Source of the DNA: Petrosia ficiformis
Lineage: Eukaryota; Porifera; Demospongiae; Haplosclerida; Petrosiidae
Length of the DNA stretch: 64,000 nt
NCBI GenBank assembly: GCA_947044365.1
Contig: OX345636.1
Span: 10,603,809 to 10,667,808 of the forward strand
Direction: 5' to 3'
This document shows positions 12,018-23,605 of the stretch, one piece after another; the stretch's first letter is position 1; every line of letters starts with the position of its first letter. Both the position numbers and the translations under genes were made by a program. Below the pieces are notes generated by a model, which was given only the letters and a program-made list of their open reading frames with translations, did not search any database and was not told where the DNA came from.

Positions 12018-12552
12018 TATATACCATGGCTTCGAGGAATATATGGCGAATATAAGACCCAAGCACCGAGATATTGGCCCGAAGCGAAGCCGAGGGCCAA
12101 TATCGAGGTGCGAGGGTCTTATATTCACCATATATACCGAGAAACCATGGTACATATAATATATTCTATAGCTAACAGAAACATCAAAGAAGAACAGGAC
12201 AATGGACACGAGTAACAGGCTAACACACCTTACGCTTTCAGCGATATGGGGCGAATAGTTCTTGGGAGAAACGCCCATCTATTGGTTCTTTTTTTTTAAG
12301 AGACAAAGAGAGCTTCTGTTGTGTGTTTACTTGTCGACATAGCCTTCATTCTCTGTAGACTTTTGGTGACTAGATCGACTGCGCATGTGCATGACGTCAT
12401 ACCAGGGATGATGTATGGCATATATCCCTGCTGTACTCATGAGCGAACTTTGATGTGGTTGTATAACTTCCCTGCGGTTGTATAACTGCCCTGTGGTCGG
12501 GAATATATCCCATATATACGCCCTGTCGGCTCTTTGATGTTTCTGTTAACTA
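12018..12552. repeat. Nested foldback (type C), left-arm copy
   Basis: An inner hairpin at 12018-12156 opens CCATGGCTTCGAGG and closes with GAAACCATGG. Its tip reads GGCCCGAAGCG and GCCGAGGGCC. Outside it, GCTAACAGAAACATCAAAG at about 12172 is repeated inverted at about 12532-12550. So a larger foldback seems to enclose a 340-bp centre that includes GTGCATGACGTCAT, a CRE-like site. No coding sequence. Confidence 0.65.
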
Positions 12553-13204
12553 TGGTATATAATTACATATATCCCCAATAACACTAATATATATTTGTTA
12601 CATCCTAACAAGAAGAATTACACTTTCATATTACATAATATTGTTGTTAGTGGTTTATGTTATGCTATGTAATATTATAAGCAAAGTATTAATTATGTAG
12701 AACTTTAAATCAATAGCTATAGGAATGCATATAAAATATGAAATGTATGATACGACAATATCTGACATATATTTGGTCAATGTAAAACTTTAATACTAAT
12801 ACCACACTGGAATATATACCTGTCACAATAGTATGCATCATCAAAAGTGCAGTACAATATCCTGCTTATATGACTAAAGGGACTTTTTCTGTCTGTATAA
12901 TATAGATACAGAAAACTTCCAAATTATAATTTCAAATTATACTTTCTGTTATCTCATATTTCTATATATACCTGTGTGAGATAACAGGAAGTAGGTTCCT
13001 CACTAGTATTTGCAAAATTTAATAGGTTATAGACAAAACAGGCCCAGTCTGTAGATTGGGACTCGTGGAAGCCAATGAATATTTTGAAATTTATTAATTG
13101 TGTGATGAGTATCCTCAAATACTCATATCTATTTAAGTAGTAATTTTGCTATATAATTGGGGCGAGCCTGAGCGAGCCCCACACTAGAGAGTCGGTAGAG
13201 AATA

Positions 13205-13600
13205 TTCTGTACTTATATATGTACACGATTCTGTATGTTCTATTATACCGCGAATGAATTTCAATTTCTTGTTAACTATGCTGTACGTGTATGAAACTGG
13301 AAAGTTGAAGTGCAGGAGAGAATATGAGAAGGCTAAACGGGATGCAGAAGTCACATCTGCCTGCTTCTCCATTTCTGACACAACAAAACTGATAGGTAAT
13401 ATATACCAAGGTTAACATGAAAACACTCTCAAAATGTGTTTAGGATCAGATAAAAATTAAAGAAGTCAAAAGTATTTCATATTTGGTTGCATTGTATTTC
13501 CAATTGTCTTTTAATGAAGTTTTATGTAAGTAGTTGATTTTGGGATAGCCCATCATGTTCTGATCATTTATTTATTCCATTTACCAATAGGAAGACAAGT
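13205..13600. other. Spacer of the giant inverted repeat, containing the start of a broken exon
   Basis: This 396-bp unique centre is paralogous to 58262-58445 plus 63010-63220. Near its right end the acceptor CCAATAG is followed by GAAGACAAGTA, the first bases of the TRIM-like second exon, where the inverted arm takes over. The left border is the CACACTAG/GGTAGAGAAT block shared by both arms. Confidence 0.75.
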
Positions 13601-14252
13601 AATTCTCTACCAACTCCCTAGTGTGGGGCTCGCTCAGGCTCGCCCCGATTATATAGCAAAATTAATACTTAAATAGATATGAGTATTTGAGGATACTCAT
13701 CACACAATTAATAAATTTCAAAATATTCATTGGCTTCCACGAGTCCCAATCTACAGACTGGGCCTGTTTTGTCTATAACCTATTAAATTTTGCAAATACT
13801 AGTGAGGAACCTACTTCCTGTTATCTCACACAGGTATATATAGAAATATGAGATAACAGAAAGTATAATTTGAAATTATAATTTGGAAGTTTTCTGTATC
13901 TATATTATACAGACAGAAAAAGTCCCTTTAGTCATATAAGCAGGATATTGTACTGCACTTTTGATGATGCATACTATTGTGACAGGTATATATTCCAGTG
14001 TGGTATTAGTATTAAAGTTTTACATTGACCAAATATATGTCAGATATTGTCGTATCATACATTTCATATTTTATATGCATTCCTATAGCTATTGATTTAA
14101 AGTTCTACATAATTAATACTTTGCTTATAATATTACATAGCATAACATAAACCACTAACAACAATATTATGTAATATGAAAGTGTAATTCTTCTTGTTAG
14201 GATGTAACAAATATATATTAGTGTTATTGGGGATATATGTAATTATATACCA

Positions 14253-14787
14253 TAGTTAACAGAAACATCAAAGAGCCGACAGGGCGTATATATGGGATAT
14301 ATTCCCGACCACAGGGCAGTTATACAACCGCAGGGAAGTTATACAACCACATCAAAGTTCGCTCATGAGTACAGCAGGGATATATGCCATACATCATCCC
14401 TGGTATGACGTCATGCACATGCGCAGTCGATCTAGTCACCAAAAGTCTACAGAGAATGAAGGCTATGTCGACAAGTAAACACACAACAGAAGCTCTCTTT
14501 GTCTCTTAAAAAAAAAGAACCAATAGATGGGCGTTTCTCCCAAGAACTATTCGCCCCATATCGCTGAAAGCGTAAGGTGTGTTAGCCTGTTACTCGTGTC
14601 CATTGTCCTGTTCTTCTTTGATGTTTCTGTTAGCTATAGAATATATTATATGTACCATGGTTTCTCGGTATATATGGTGAATATAAGACCCTCGCACCTC
14701 GATATTGGCCCTCGGCTTCGCTTCGGGCCAATATCTCGGTGCTTGGGTCTTATATTCGCCATATATTCCTCGAAGCCATGGTATATA
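14253..14787. repeat. Nested foldback (type C), right-arm copy
   Basis: Mirror of 12018-12552 with the same hairpin arms and tip. Confidence 0.65.
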
Positions 14788-14816
14788 TATTACATAACCA
14801 CTGACTACACAGCATA

Positions 14817-15215
14817 TTAATTGACCCTTAGAGGACGATCTCACATATATGACATCTGACCCATACACAGTAAGGAGTGAGTTCCAAGCATTACGAAGCA
14901 CTCAAAGTGTTTATAATTGGTGTCAGGGATAAGCCCATGAAAATGGCTAAACGCTGATGGTTTTTTGGCCGCCCTTTGCTTTAAATATAAACTACGAGGG
15001 AAATTTTGAAGAGGGTGTCTTCCCATTTATGGGTATTGTAAGGGACTGCACCCCAATGCTTCTATGCAATTTGGGGATTCAGCGGCCCTGCCTATGCAAT
15101 CTGGTGGGTAGCTGAAACATTTCTCTTGCTTTAAAACCTGATATCGTGAGTGTAGCTAGTTGCCAACATGCATCCAGTGTTGCAAATTAGAAATATTTTG
15201 AAAAACAAGCTCAAT
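14817..15215 (+). mobile_element. Decayed TTAA-type MITE, right-arm copy
   Basis: Mirror of 11590-11988, in the same orientation as the clean element at 55654-56261. Confidence 0.6.
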
Positions 15216-15865
15216 CTTTACCATCTGTTTATAATGTGTAGTTATGCTTATGAAATTTATTTGATATATCAGACTATACTACAATATGGCAGTTTACCCT
15301 AACAACCAGGCTATGTGCAAATATCATTCTTTGTTTGTGCAATAGATCTAGAATTTAACACTAAAGCTGTTTTGCATACAGAGTTCAGGCATCATCATGC
15401 AGTAAGCCAATTTACCATTAGCTATACCACTCCATTACTTGAGTATTGGAAGAGGTTTTAGTGTTATCTAAAATAAGGCTGTCGTAAAATTACAATTTTA
15501 GTAATGTTTGCCAATATCCTATATACCTTCATATAGAGCTTTAGTAATAATTATAAAGCTATATATATATATATATACTGTATCTATTTCCCTTTGGTTG
15601 TTGCAGTATATTATAGTCTTGACCAGTTTCCTAAGAGGAATTGTTTTATAATCTTAAGTAACTTAATCTGCATGTTTTGGATGAAATTCATCATGAAATA
15701 CACAGGAATCTTTCACATACCTAAGTTCCTATTTTTAAGTGATAATTATATATAATTATATATATTATATATATATATATGTATATATATTACATTTTAA
15801 ACTAATGTTGTTATATAAAATGTTAATATAAAGTGGTGTATGTAACTCTTTTATATTATATATAC

Positions 15866-16012
15866 CTGTGGCTCTTTTGGTAGTCTGTTGATACATTCTG
15901 AGCAGAATGTATGTAGACATTGGATAGTTTTGGGCTTAGTATACTGATCCAAACATACACTACAAGTTAGTTGTTCATCAAGTCCCTTGAGAGCAATAGA
16001 AGATCCAGCCAT
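15866..16012 (-). pseudogene. RING-finger first exon of a disrupted TRIM-like gene, right-arm copy
   Basis: Exact positional mirror of 10793-10939 (coordinate sum 26805), with the same 49 codons, six RING zinc ligands and phase-0 donor. Transcription would run leftward into the spacer and then into the opposite arm, where no second exon in this orientation exists. Confidence 0.75.
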
Positions 16013-16879
16013 CTCTAGTCTTTCTTTCAAGGAATAGTCCTGTTACTAATTATAGTAGATATATTAGCTTTTGTGACCACAGCCCTATTGAAACTTGGGT
16101 CATTAAATTCTGGGTAGTATTGTGGCATATGGGATACCACATATTATTTTATTATTGAATATCTCTCATTCTTGTGGTTTTCATGATTGTAGTTAATTCC
16201 AATGAGGAAACATAATACTCATAATTATTAATATTAAATCTTTCATGATCCTGGTCATTTTCATTTACATGGATGTTTTAGCACCCCTTAAAGAATAGCT
16301 AAGTCTTCAAATAAGGTCTTGATAGTGTCATGTAGTCTGGAGTGGCCCACCCATTCTTTTGACTACATGTGACACGTACTTAGTATTGGGTTTGCCTCTC
16401 ACAAGCTCCTGCTAATATGCTTTTTGGTTACAGTACCACTGCTAAAGCATATCAAACTGCTCATTGTGATGCTTTATCATTACAATGATTATTGTACAAA
16501 AAATAATTTATTAAAACACATCACATGTTATTAATAAGACATATCATGTGAATATTAGCAGTTATAAAACTGTAATGATGCTGCATTTATTGGAGGAGGT
16601 CTCATATTAGTGGATAATCATGTGCCAGTAATATAATTATAACATAGCCAAGTTGGGGTACACATACTCTGACAGGTATAGTCAGTACCCTATAATAATA
16701 CCTACAGGCTTTTGCAACTTTTAGTTATTAGTTAACTGGTATAATAATATACAGTGCCCATGTGGTGAGTACAAGCTCATTCGAATACAAAATATTATCA
16801 AAAGAGAATCACTTCAGATATAAGTTACAATGCAGTGAAATTATAAATAAACTTAAATTATATATAGAGGAAACAAGAA

Positions 16880-17368
16880 AAATAAACACCTACAAAACAA
16901 TTAGTCTGTCATTACCTATGTCACAAACATACAAATTACCTGAGGAATCTACTGTTACCGTCACCATATGGCATATTAAATTCTCCTTCCTCTCTACCAA
17001 ACCTGCCAAAACAATGTATAAAACACCCATATGTATCATATATTGAGACACAATGATTATCACACTCACTAACATAAACTAAATTATTATGTATGATAAT
17101 AGATGCTAGCTAGGAATGGATCACTTTGAACTAAATTTTGAAATATAATTATTGTCTTGTTGATGTGAACTTCTTGACAACGAAAATCAGTATCTGACAT
17201 ACAAATATCCTTCACACCATATCTCTTGGCAAATTGAATTTTCTGGTACCAAACCTTTGTTACAAAACATAAGATTGAATGTGAGGTCATCATCAAGAAC
17301 TTGAATACGATGGTTACCTGTATCAACAATGTAAATATGTCCTGTAATGGGATGAACAGCAATAAAAT
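16880..17368 (-). pseudogene. NHL-repeat fragment, right-arm copy
   Basis: Mirror of 9440-9925. It differs by a 2-bp indel near 17177 and a substitution near 17222, so the reading frame after the first blade is not the same as in the left arm. Both copies contain stops. Confidence 0.75.
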
Positions 17369-17598
17369 GTAGGAGTATTAAATCGAGGAGAGCTTTTCTT
17401 ATTACTACTCCTGGGTGAATTCACATATTGACTGTCAACGTTTCTGCATTTTTCATCTTTTTCTGCAACTGCTGTTAAGTGTTTTTTTACTTCAGGCTGA
17501 TGCTAGGATGTTGGAGAGGTAGTAATAAGATATAATTTGGGATTGGTGAAAGTGGATATGTGTATCAGAAATAAATTCCAGAAAAAAAAACCTCCAAA

Positions 17599-17838
17599 GT
17601 TAACCTGAGTACTTGAGTATATAGGGCCAGAACTATATACCTAGCTATATAATTTTCCAATGTGTGTGTGTGTGTGATCCTGAAACTGAGAGAAAGAGAG
17701 AGTTAAAAACAATTTACATTATACTTAGCAACCAGTGCAGAATGCAACAGGGTGGTGCTCACTGCCCTCTTTAACGAGGTATTAAGATGATCAAATTCAG
17801 GCTTCGGATCTGACTTAAGGATCAATCGTTGCAACGTT

Positions 17839-17909
<71 letters not shown>

Positions 17910-18225
17910 CAGCTTGTCCCACTAGTTCAATTGTTGAGTTAAGGAACTGGTACAGATGTAGCTCAATGTTGTGTCACTCGTATTTCACTTCACTTATCTC
18001 TAGTTCGTCACTGTGTTGTAGGATAGTGACATGCAATATCAACAATGAAAAGTTATTGGTAGTTTCCAAGTTAAAGAAACTTTAAATAATGAACAGTGTC
18101 ACAACTAGATTATTATATCACATGATTATTAATTTAGAACAATCGCATGAATAAAATATATATAGTTATAAATCAAAAAACTGACTTCACTCTGACAAAA
18201 AAAGATTAATAAAATCTTTAAGTGC
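17599..18225. other. 627-bp block present only in the right arm
   Basis: The left arm is continuous across this point (near 9212), while the right arm carries extra sequence including a TG run, a GAGAGAAAGAGAG tract and a TA array of about 33 units at 17841-17907. No terminal inverted repeat or coding frame was recognised. It may be an insertion in the right arm or a deletion from the left. Confidence 0.7.
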
Positions 18226-18534
18226 ATGAACATTAATGCACAGTGATTACCATAGTGATCCATGTGTGTGGGTTAGTATAATGAATTATAACATCATATC
18301 CTGTAAAATTTTGTCAGGGTCTGTTATTGAAGAGGAGGTGCCGTGGTTGAACCATTTTGATAATTTGGTAGACCATCGTCGATCTACTTGTGTAACTGTG
18401 TTTTGAGTTAAAGGGGTGCAGTTGTGTAACATGGGTGAGGTAAAGGTTTGTTTCTCCTGTTTAGAGAACCTAGAAAGTGCCTTTCTGGTGTGATCTAAAT
18501 TTAAGAGAATACCAATTATAAAAATGATTAATTA

Positions 18535-19135
18535 TAATTAGCAAGAGTATATAATAGGAGAGGGAGTATCGCACTTATAGCACAACCCTGCGAAAAGTAC
18601 TTGAGTTGAGAAGATGGTGAAAAGTACGTGCTAGACCACAAGGTGGTGCACAAAGCCCAAGCATGTTTAATAATCACATGAATAGTGATACGCTTACATG
18701 ATGAAGCTCGAGAGAGATATTCTATACGAAGACAGTGATTTTGAGATCGACAGTGACGATGAAGCTGACTTGGAGCAGTCCAAGCTACCTTACCTCACAA
18801 AGTGAAATCCAACTATTCCTCGATCACCAGATTCCTTCGCAACATTCTGGAGAGATGCCGCAAATCCTGAAGTTTTAAGAACCTTCGACAGTGGAATATC
18901 ACCTTCCCTAATTGTAGAACCAGCAACACGACTGGATGGGATCCGTGATGGTGTGGTTGCTGCATCATCCATCTTTGGTTCAAATTTGGTCACATAATGC
19001 CTCAACCCCTACTTCACACGTGATGATTACGTCGTGAATATTATTATAAAGGTCATGTACTTTTCGCAGGGTTGTGCTACACGTTATACGGAAGTGCAAT
19101 ACTCTCCCTCTCTTATTATATACCCTTGTAATTAT
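18535..19135. mobile_element. Small TIR transposon or MITE, right-arm copy
   Basis: Mirror of 8300-8900 with the same inverted ends and the same two short frames. Confidence 0.6.
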
Positions 19136-19422
19136 TTATGGAATGGAGGGTTACAGTAATGGTTTTGTTTGTCCTTGTACATTTTCTGGAAAACTAACGA
19201 TTAAGAGACTTAAAATCTTTGCAAGACTAGCAAAATAGAATTAAAAAGCTTTGACAATGACCACTTTTATGACTAACGGATATAATTTCTCAATCTTGAG
19301 AATATTTCTTAGCAGATAGGTACATGAAAACATGACTCATCTTATTTGAAGACTAGATATAACATGTTTGTTTCATTGGCCTATACGCATGATATAAACC
19401 TGGCAGGTTTCCAGAAACACAT

Positions 19423-19530
19423 TCATTATAACATACCTACTTGTGCTGTAACAGATTTATAAACGCCTTACCTTCCGACTCAGTAATAATAAATCTGCAC
19501 TTGTAGGTGTGTTATAGGCTTATAGCATTA
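19423..19530. repeat. Foldback hairpin (type E), right-arm copy
   Basis: Mirror of 7905-8012. Confidence 0.6.
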
Positions 19531-19770
19531 TATATAATACAATAATAAATGAATCTACTATTTGGTCATTTTATACAGGAAATGTGCAGATTAAACATGG
19601 TATCAAGGGAAACATTAGTGGATTCATTTGCCTTACTGTACAAAATTACCAAAGTTAATAGTGAACATTTAAATCTAGTCACAATTATTAAGTGATAGGC
19701 CTGGTTTTCACTAAGCTAGGGATATATATAATTATAATTTATAATTGTACCATATGACAGTGCAGGTTTA

Positions 19771-19905
19771 TTGTATTCCATTAAGAGTGTTACTACCCAC
19801 AACATGTCTGGTAAACAATGGTGTATCAGACTGCAGATAGTGAAGGTCATCTGTAATTATAATAGCTCTTTCTCCAAGCTCAGAAATAAATATATCTTGA
19901 AATTG
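19771..19905 (-). pseudogene. Possible exon fragment cut by the arm border
   Basis: About 43 stop-free codons on the minus strand with protein-like composition (contains ELGERAIIITDDLHYLQSD), ending in a stop exactly where the outer end of the right arm begins. Function not recognised; a fragment of an NHL or other repeat protein is one possibility. The coincidence with the border suggests a gene broken by the rearrangement. Confidence 0.25.
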
Positions 19906-20361
19906 TGTGTGAGTATATTATTATTATATAATATAATAGTAGTAAATATGTCTCTGCTCATAAACCAAAAAGCTAAGTTATAGAAATAGACAACAATTAT
20001 TAAAGATCAACAATTCAGTGACAGATCATGGAGAATGTGCAGGAAAAATGTGAGGAATATTTTGCGAGACTAAAAAGTGGGGAGAAAGAGAAGGAAAGAA
20101 AATGGTAGAGAGATGGCATGCAGAGAAATGTTTATGGAATTTGGAGAATTGTAAGACGAAAAAGTTAATGACAATTATCACAACAATATACAATTATGTG
20201 GGCAGACACACATGTACACACAGAGAGTCAATATAAAGGAAATATTTCAGTATATAAATGAAAGAAGCTGATAGGGATAAGAAAATAAAAAATGTCCCCT
20301 AGTATTATATGTACATGCTATGATAAACTACATAATTATAATTAATTTTATTATAATTATA

Positions 20362-21265
20362 ATTACCCTCGCCGCGTAGCGTAGGCGGAAGGGTACGGTA
20401 ATCGTTTTGTCTGTGTGTCTGTGTGTCTGTGTGTGTGTGTGTTAGCAATTTTTCTGGAAAAATAAAAACATTGACATTTCAAAAAGGGTACTGGTAGACT
20501 TCAAATTATACAAGGAAAAAAAATAACGTAGGAATTCTTCTTAAACCTTTCGGTTATAAAGTTATCACAATGTTTATAACTCACGGTTACTGTTTCCAGA
20601 CTTGAGAAGACTCGTGGAGGCATCTGAACACATCAAAACATAACTACTCCTGTATCATGACTATCGCTAGCAAAGCACTACATAAAAGCAAACAGAATTT
20701 GGGTAGTGGTTGCTACAACATCGAGTACTGGCTCCAAGCATTCTCCATTACTTTCAAACTCCGCCTATTTCAATTTTTCAAAGTCATGTGCTGTGCACGT
20801 TACTCGAACGTCAGCAGTTTTGAGGACCTGTCTATGCTGTCTTTGTGGAATATTTCACAAGACGAATTGAGGATCTTTCTTTCTTCTTTCAGATAATACA
20901 GAGACTAAAATGTAAGACTTATAGTATAGACAAGGAAGAGACTAGTATAATCGTAATAAGTAGTGACATGTTAGTTTATATAATTTACATAATTATATAT
21001 ATATATATATAATTATTTATATATATATATATATATATATATCTATATCTATTATAATATTATTATAAAAACTAACATGCCAGTACGGTTTTATAACTTA
21101 ATATGTTTTATACACAAACTAAACAATCTGAAGTAAACATTCTCATTATTATATGACCATACAAACGAGCAATGATAATTATAATCTTTTGGAATATTAT
21201 ATTTCGAAATTATAGTTTGTATTACCTTGCCACGTAGGCGAGGGTCCCGTCCCGACGGCTCTCGT
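20362..21265. repeat. Dispersed repeat, copy 2 (ACCCTCGCC-ended)
   Basis: Starts ATTACCCTCGCCGCGTAGCG and ends with ACGTAGGCGAGGGTCCCG. It shares with 5684-6180 the TG run, the GGTTATAAAGTTAT and CTCACGGTTACTGTTTC blocks and the ATCATGACTATCG block. It is longer through an extra 280 bp and a TA-rich tract near 20995-21055. Inverted ends suggest a non-autonomous DNA element. Confidence 0.55.
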
Positions 21266-21280
21266 TAGTTTTATTTATCA

Positions 21281-21902
21281 TTAAGGTTGTAGTCTTTTCC
21301 GTGGGCGGATGCTACTCCAATCAGTTTCTAGTCTTGCAAGCTTCTTGCTGCATACAATCTGGTTCCATTCTGTATTTTTTGGAAGCCACACCCACCCAGG
21401 GGTATAACTATTGGGCCTAAATGTTTTCACTGATAGTTTATTTTCAGAAACAAAGCTAAACACGGCCCACGGGTGGTGGAGGGGGCGGTGGGTGTGAAAC
21501 AATGGCGGGGTAACTGTAGTTGCTCTCTGAGAAAGATCGGAGTTTGGTAGTGTCTAGAAAGGTTAATTTTATGGTTTCAGTGAAAAGCTACAGAATTCAG
21601 CTTTCTTCAGCCTCTTGTAACTTTAAAAGTAAAATGAATTTGCAGAAAACGGCTTCGTAACTTTTCTGGAATTACATTGTACTTGGTGCACGCCATGTAT
21701 GGTGGGCGTGGCTTTTGTGGTTTTGTACTTATGTTAATTGGAAAAATGGCAATTTTAACAATATTTCTTCAATTACAGGACAATATAAAGCTGATCGGAA
21801 GATTTGAAGGTTGCTATTACACCAGGTTAGAGTCATATTATATTATATTCTATTTTGAAACTGATTGGAGTCGCATCCGCCCACTCCCTAGAACCACCTT
21901 AA
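21281..21902. mobile_element. TTAA-flanked MITE, copy 1
   Basis: Bounded by TTAA at 21281-21284 and 21899-21902. The ends are imperfect inverted repeats of about 48 bp, sharing TGGGCGGATGC and ACTCCAATCAGTTT. A TTAA target is typical of piggyBac and also of Sola3 elements. Short frames inside are not conserved between copies, so the element is non-coding. Confidence 0.8.
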
Positions 21903-21944
21903 CAGTTAAACTTAGCAGTATCATTAATTAAGAAAGTTAACATA

Positions 21945-22567
21945 TTAAGGTTGTAGTCTTTTCCGTCGGCGGATGCTACTCCAATCAGTTTCTAGTCTTG
22001 CAAGCTTCTTGCTGCATACAATCTGGTTCCATTCTGTATTTTTTGGAAGCCACACCCACCCGGGGGTATAATTATTGGGCCTAAATGTTTTCACTGATAG
22101 TTTATTTTCAGAAACAAAGCTAAACACGGCCCACGGGTGGTGGAGGGGGCGGTGGGTGACAGTTACAATGGCGGGTAACTGTAGTTGCTCTCTGAGAAAG
22201 ATCGGAGTTTGATAGTGCCTAGAAAGGTAGATTTTATGGTTTCAGTGGAAAGCTACAGAATTCAGCTTTCTTCAGCCTCTTGTAACTATAAAAGTAAAAT
22301 GAATTTCCAGAAAACGGCTCTATTTGTTTTCTCTAAATGCATTGTACTTGGTGCATGCCATGATTGGTGGGCGTGGCTTTCTCCGTTTTGTACTTATTGC
22401 GATTACAAAAATGGACATTTTATATATGTTTTATCACTTCCAGGACCCTATAAAGGTGATTAGAAGATATGAAGGTTGCCATTACACCAGGTTAGAGTCA
22501 TATTATATAATATTCTATTTTGAAACTGATTGGAGTCGCATCCGCCCACTCCCTAGTACCACCTTAA
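21945..22567. mobile_element. TTAA-flanked MITE, copy 2
   Basis: Same element as 21281-21902, same orientation, only 42 bp further on, bounded by TTAA at 21945-21948 and 22564-22567. The two differ by scattered substitutions and small indels. Two adjacent insertions into nearby TTAA sites, or a tandem duplication, would explain the layout. Confidence 0.8.
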
Positions 22568-23605
22568 AGCATGGTGTTCATCTCCTGCTCTTAACCCAAA
22601 GAGTTTACAATTGTAGAAGTAAACGATGTTTAATAATCCAATAGCTGTACCTCTGAAAAATATACCCATGTCCCACAGCAAACTCCTGGAAATAGGTTGA
22701 GCTGATTTTTTTTTCTGTGCCAAATCCTCATGAATATTCATGAGTTTGACGTTACAATCATGAATATTCATGCTTGTGTGGTTAGTGGGTGCAGTATACT
22801 CCACCCTCTACCTATGAATATAGTTAAATCTCAGTGCATTTACATGTAAAATTGGGTCCAAATTTAAGTAATCAGTTTTTGTGATACTAGTGGCAGGAAA
22901 CCACGTTTAATCTACTGTGTGGTTATTTACAGTATCTCTTCTACACATCTACCCTAGGCCTACAGTATAAACTGAATCAGCCTGTGGTTTGACATGGAAA
23001 TTATTTCAACTCAGCCACGGTGCCAACCAGACTAAACCAGCTTAGCTAAGTTGCGTAGCCTACTCATGGACTAATTATTATTACCGATGTGATTACACAT
23101 AGGTGGCTAAAGTAGGCAAACATTGGGATAGGGGAAATAAGTACTGTATCTGATACGCTAGCAAATTGGCATGTTGCTGTTTGTGTCCTGCAAACATTGT
23201 CTATAATTATGGTATCCAATATAATTATAAAAACTGAGAATTAAAAGATTTACAAGTCAACAAAGATGTATCACTACATTGATCAACAAAAAGATTATTC
23301 AGAGGCACAACTATTGGGATGGTAGTCATTATAATAGCAGCTACTTACGTAGGGATGGTTAATTACATCATATGTATACATGTATCACCAATCATAATTA
23401 AAACAGCAGAAAATTAAATTCCTAGGTCAATTAAATCACAATTCTGATATCACAAAACAATTATTGTAAAAAAAATAGCTGCAAGCTAGAAGGTAGTGCT
23501 TGAAAATTACTAATAAGGTTCACACTATAAGGGAATTTGGAGAAACCACTAAACAAAATAATTATGATGGCTTAAGAAAAACTATAACAGTATACAATCA
23601 GTACT
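22568..23605. other. Intergenic stretch downstream of the ZU5-Death gene
   Basis: No gene seen. Two identical short palindromes lie at 22729-22772 (separate entry). The rest is AT-rich unique-looking sequence. Confidence 0.5.
22729..22772. promoter_or_regulatory. Pair of identical 14-bp palindromes, POU-dimer-like
   Basis: CATGAATATTCATG occurs at 22729-22742 and again at 22759-22772, exactly 30 bp apart. The core ATGAATATTCAT fits the palindromic POU-dimer (MORE) consensus. No gene start is adjacent, so a regulatory role is conjecture. Confidence 0.3.

Larger units (their letters stand above)
7661..13204 (+). repeat. Giant inverted repeat, left arm
   Basis: About 5.5 kb whose reverse complement makes up 13601-19774. 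Coordinate pairs sum to 26805 near the centre and 27435 near the outer ends. Apart from one 627-bp difference, the arms therefore stay aligned almost base for base. Both arms encode identical short frames, such as the 71-codon one at 8430-8645. Small differences exist (2-bp indel near 9630, a rearranged spot at 10358-10390, several substitutions near 10160). Contents: foldback, small TIR transposon, NHL relic, RING exon, decayed MITE, large foldback. Confidence 0.9.
13601..19774 (-). repeat. Giant inverted repeat, right arm
   Basis: Reverse complement of 7661-13204, about 630 bp longer because of the extra block at about 17599-18225. At 16420-16447 it keeps what appears to be the ancestral sequence, judged against the paralogue at 57190. 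The outer end is at TTTATTGT, 19774, beyond which the two flanks are unrelated. Confidence 0.9.

Noticed and set aside
11779..12278. Identical frames in both inverted-repeat arms
   Set aside because: Identity follows from the recent duplication; they lie in MITE and foldback sequence without any recognised domain.
7661..19774. Giant inverted repeat dismissed as a pure assembly artefact
   Set aside because: The arms differ by substitutions, indels, a rearranged hairpin and a 627-bp block. Merged haplotypes remain possible and are flagged for checking.
21677..22644. Frames of 80-106 codons in the TTAA MITEs
   Set aside because: Not preserved between the three copies; frames shift with small indels.
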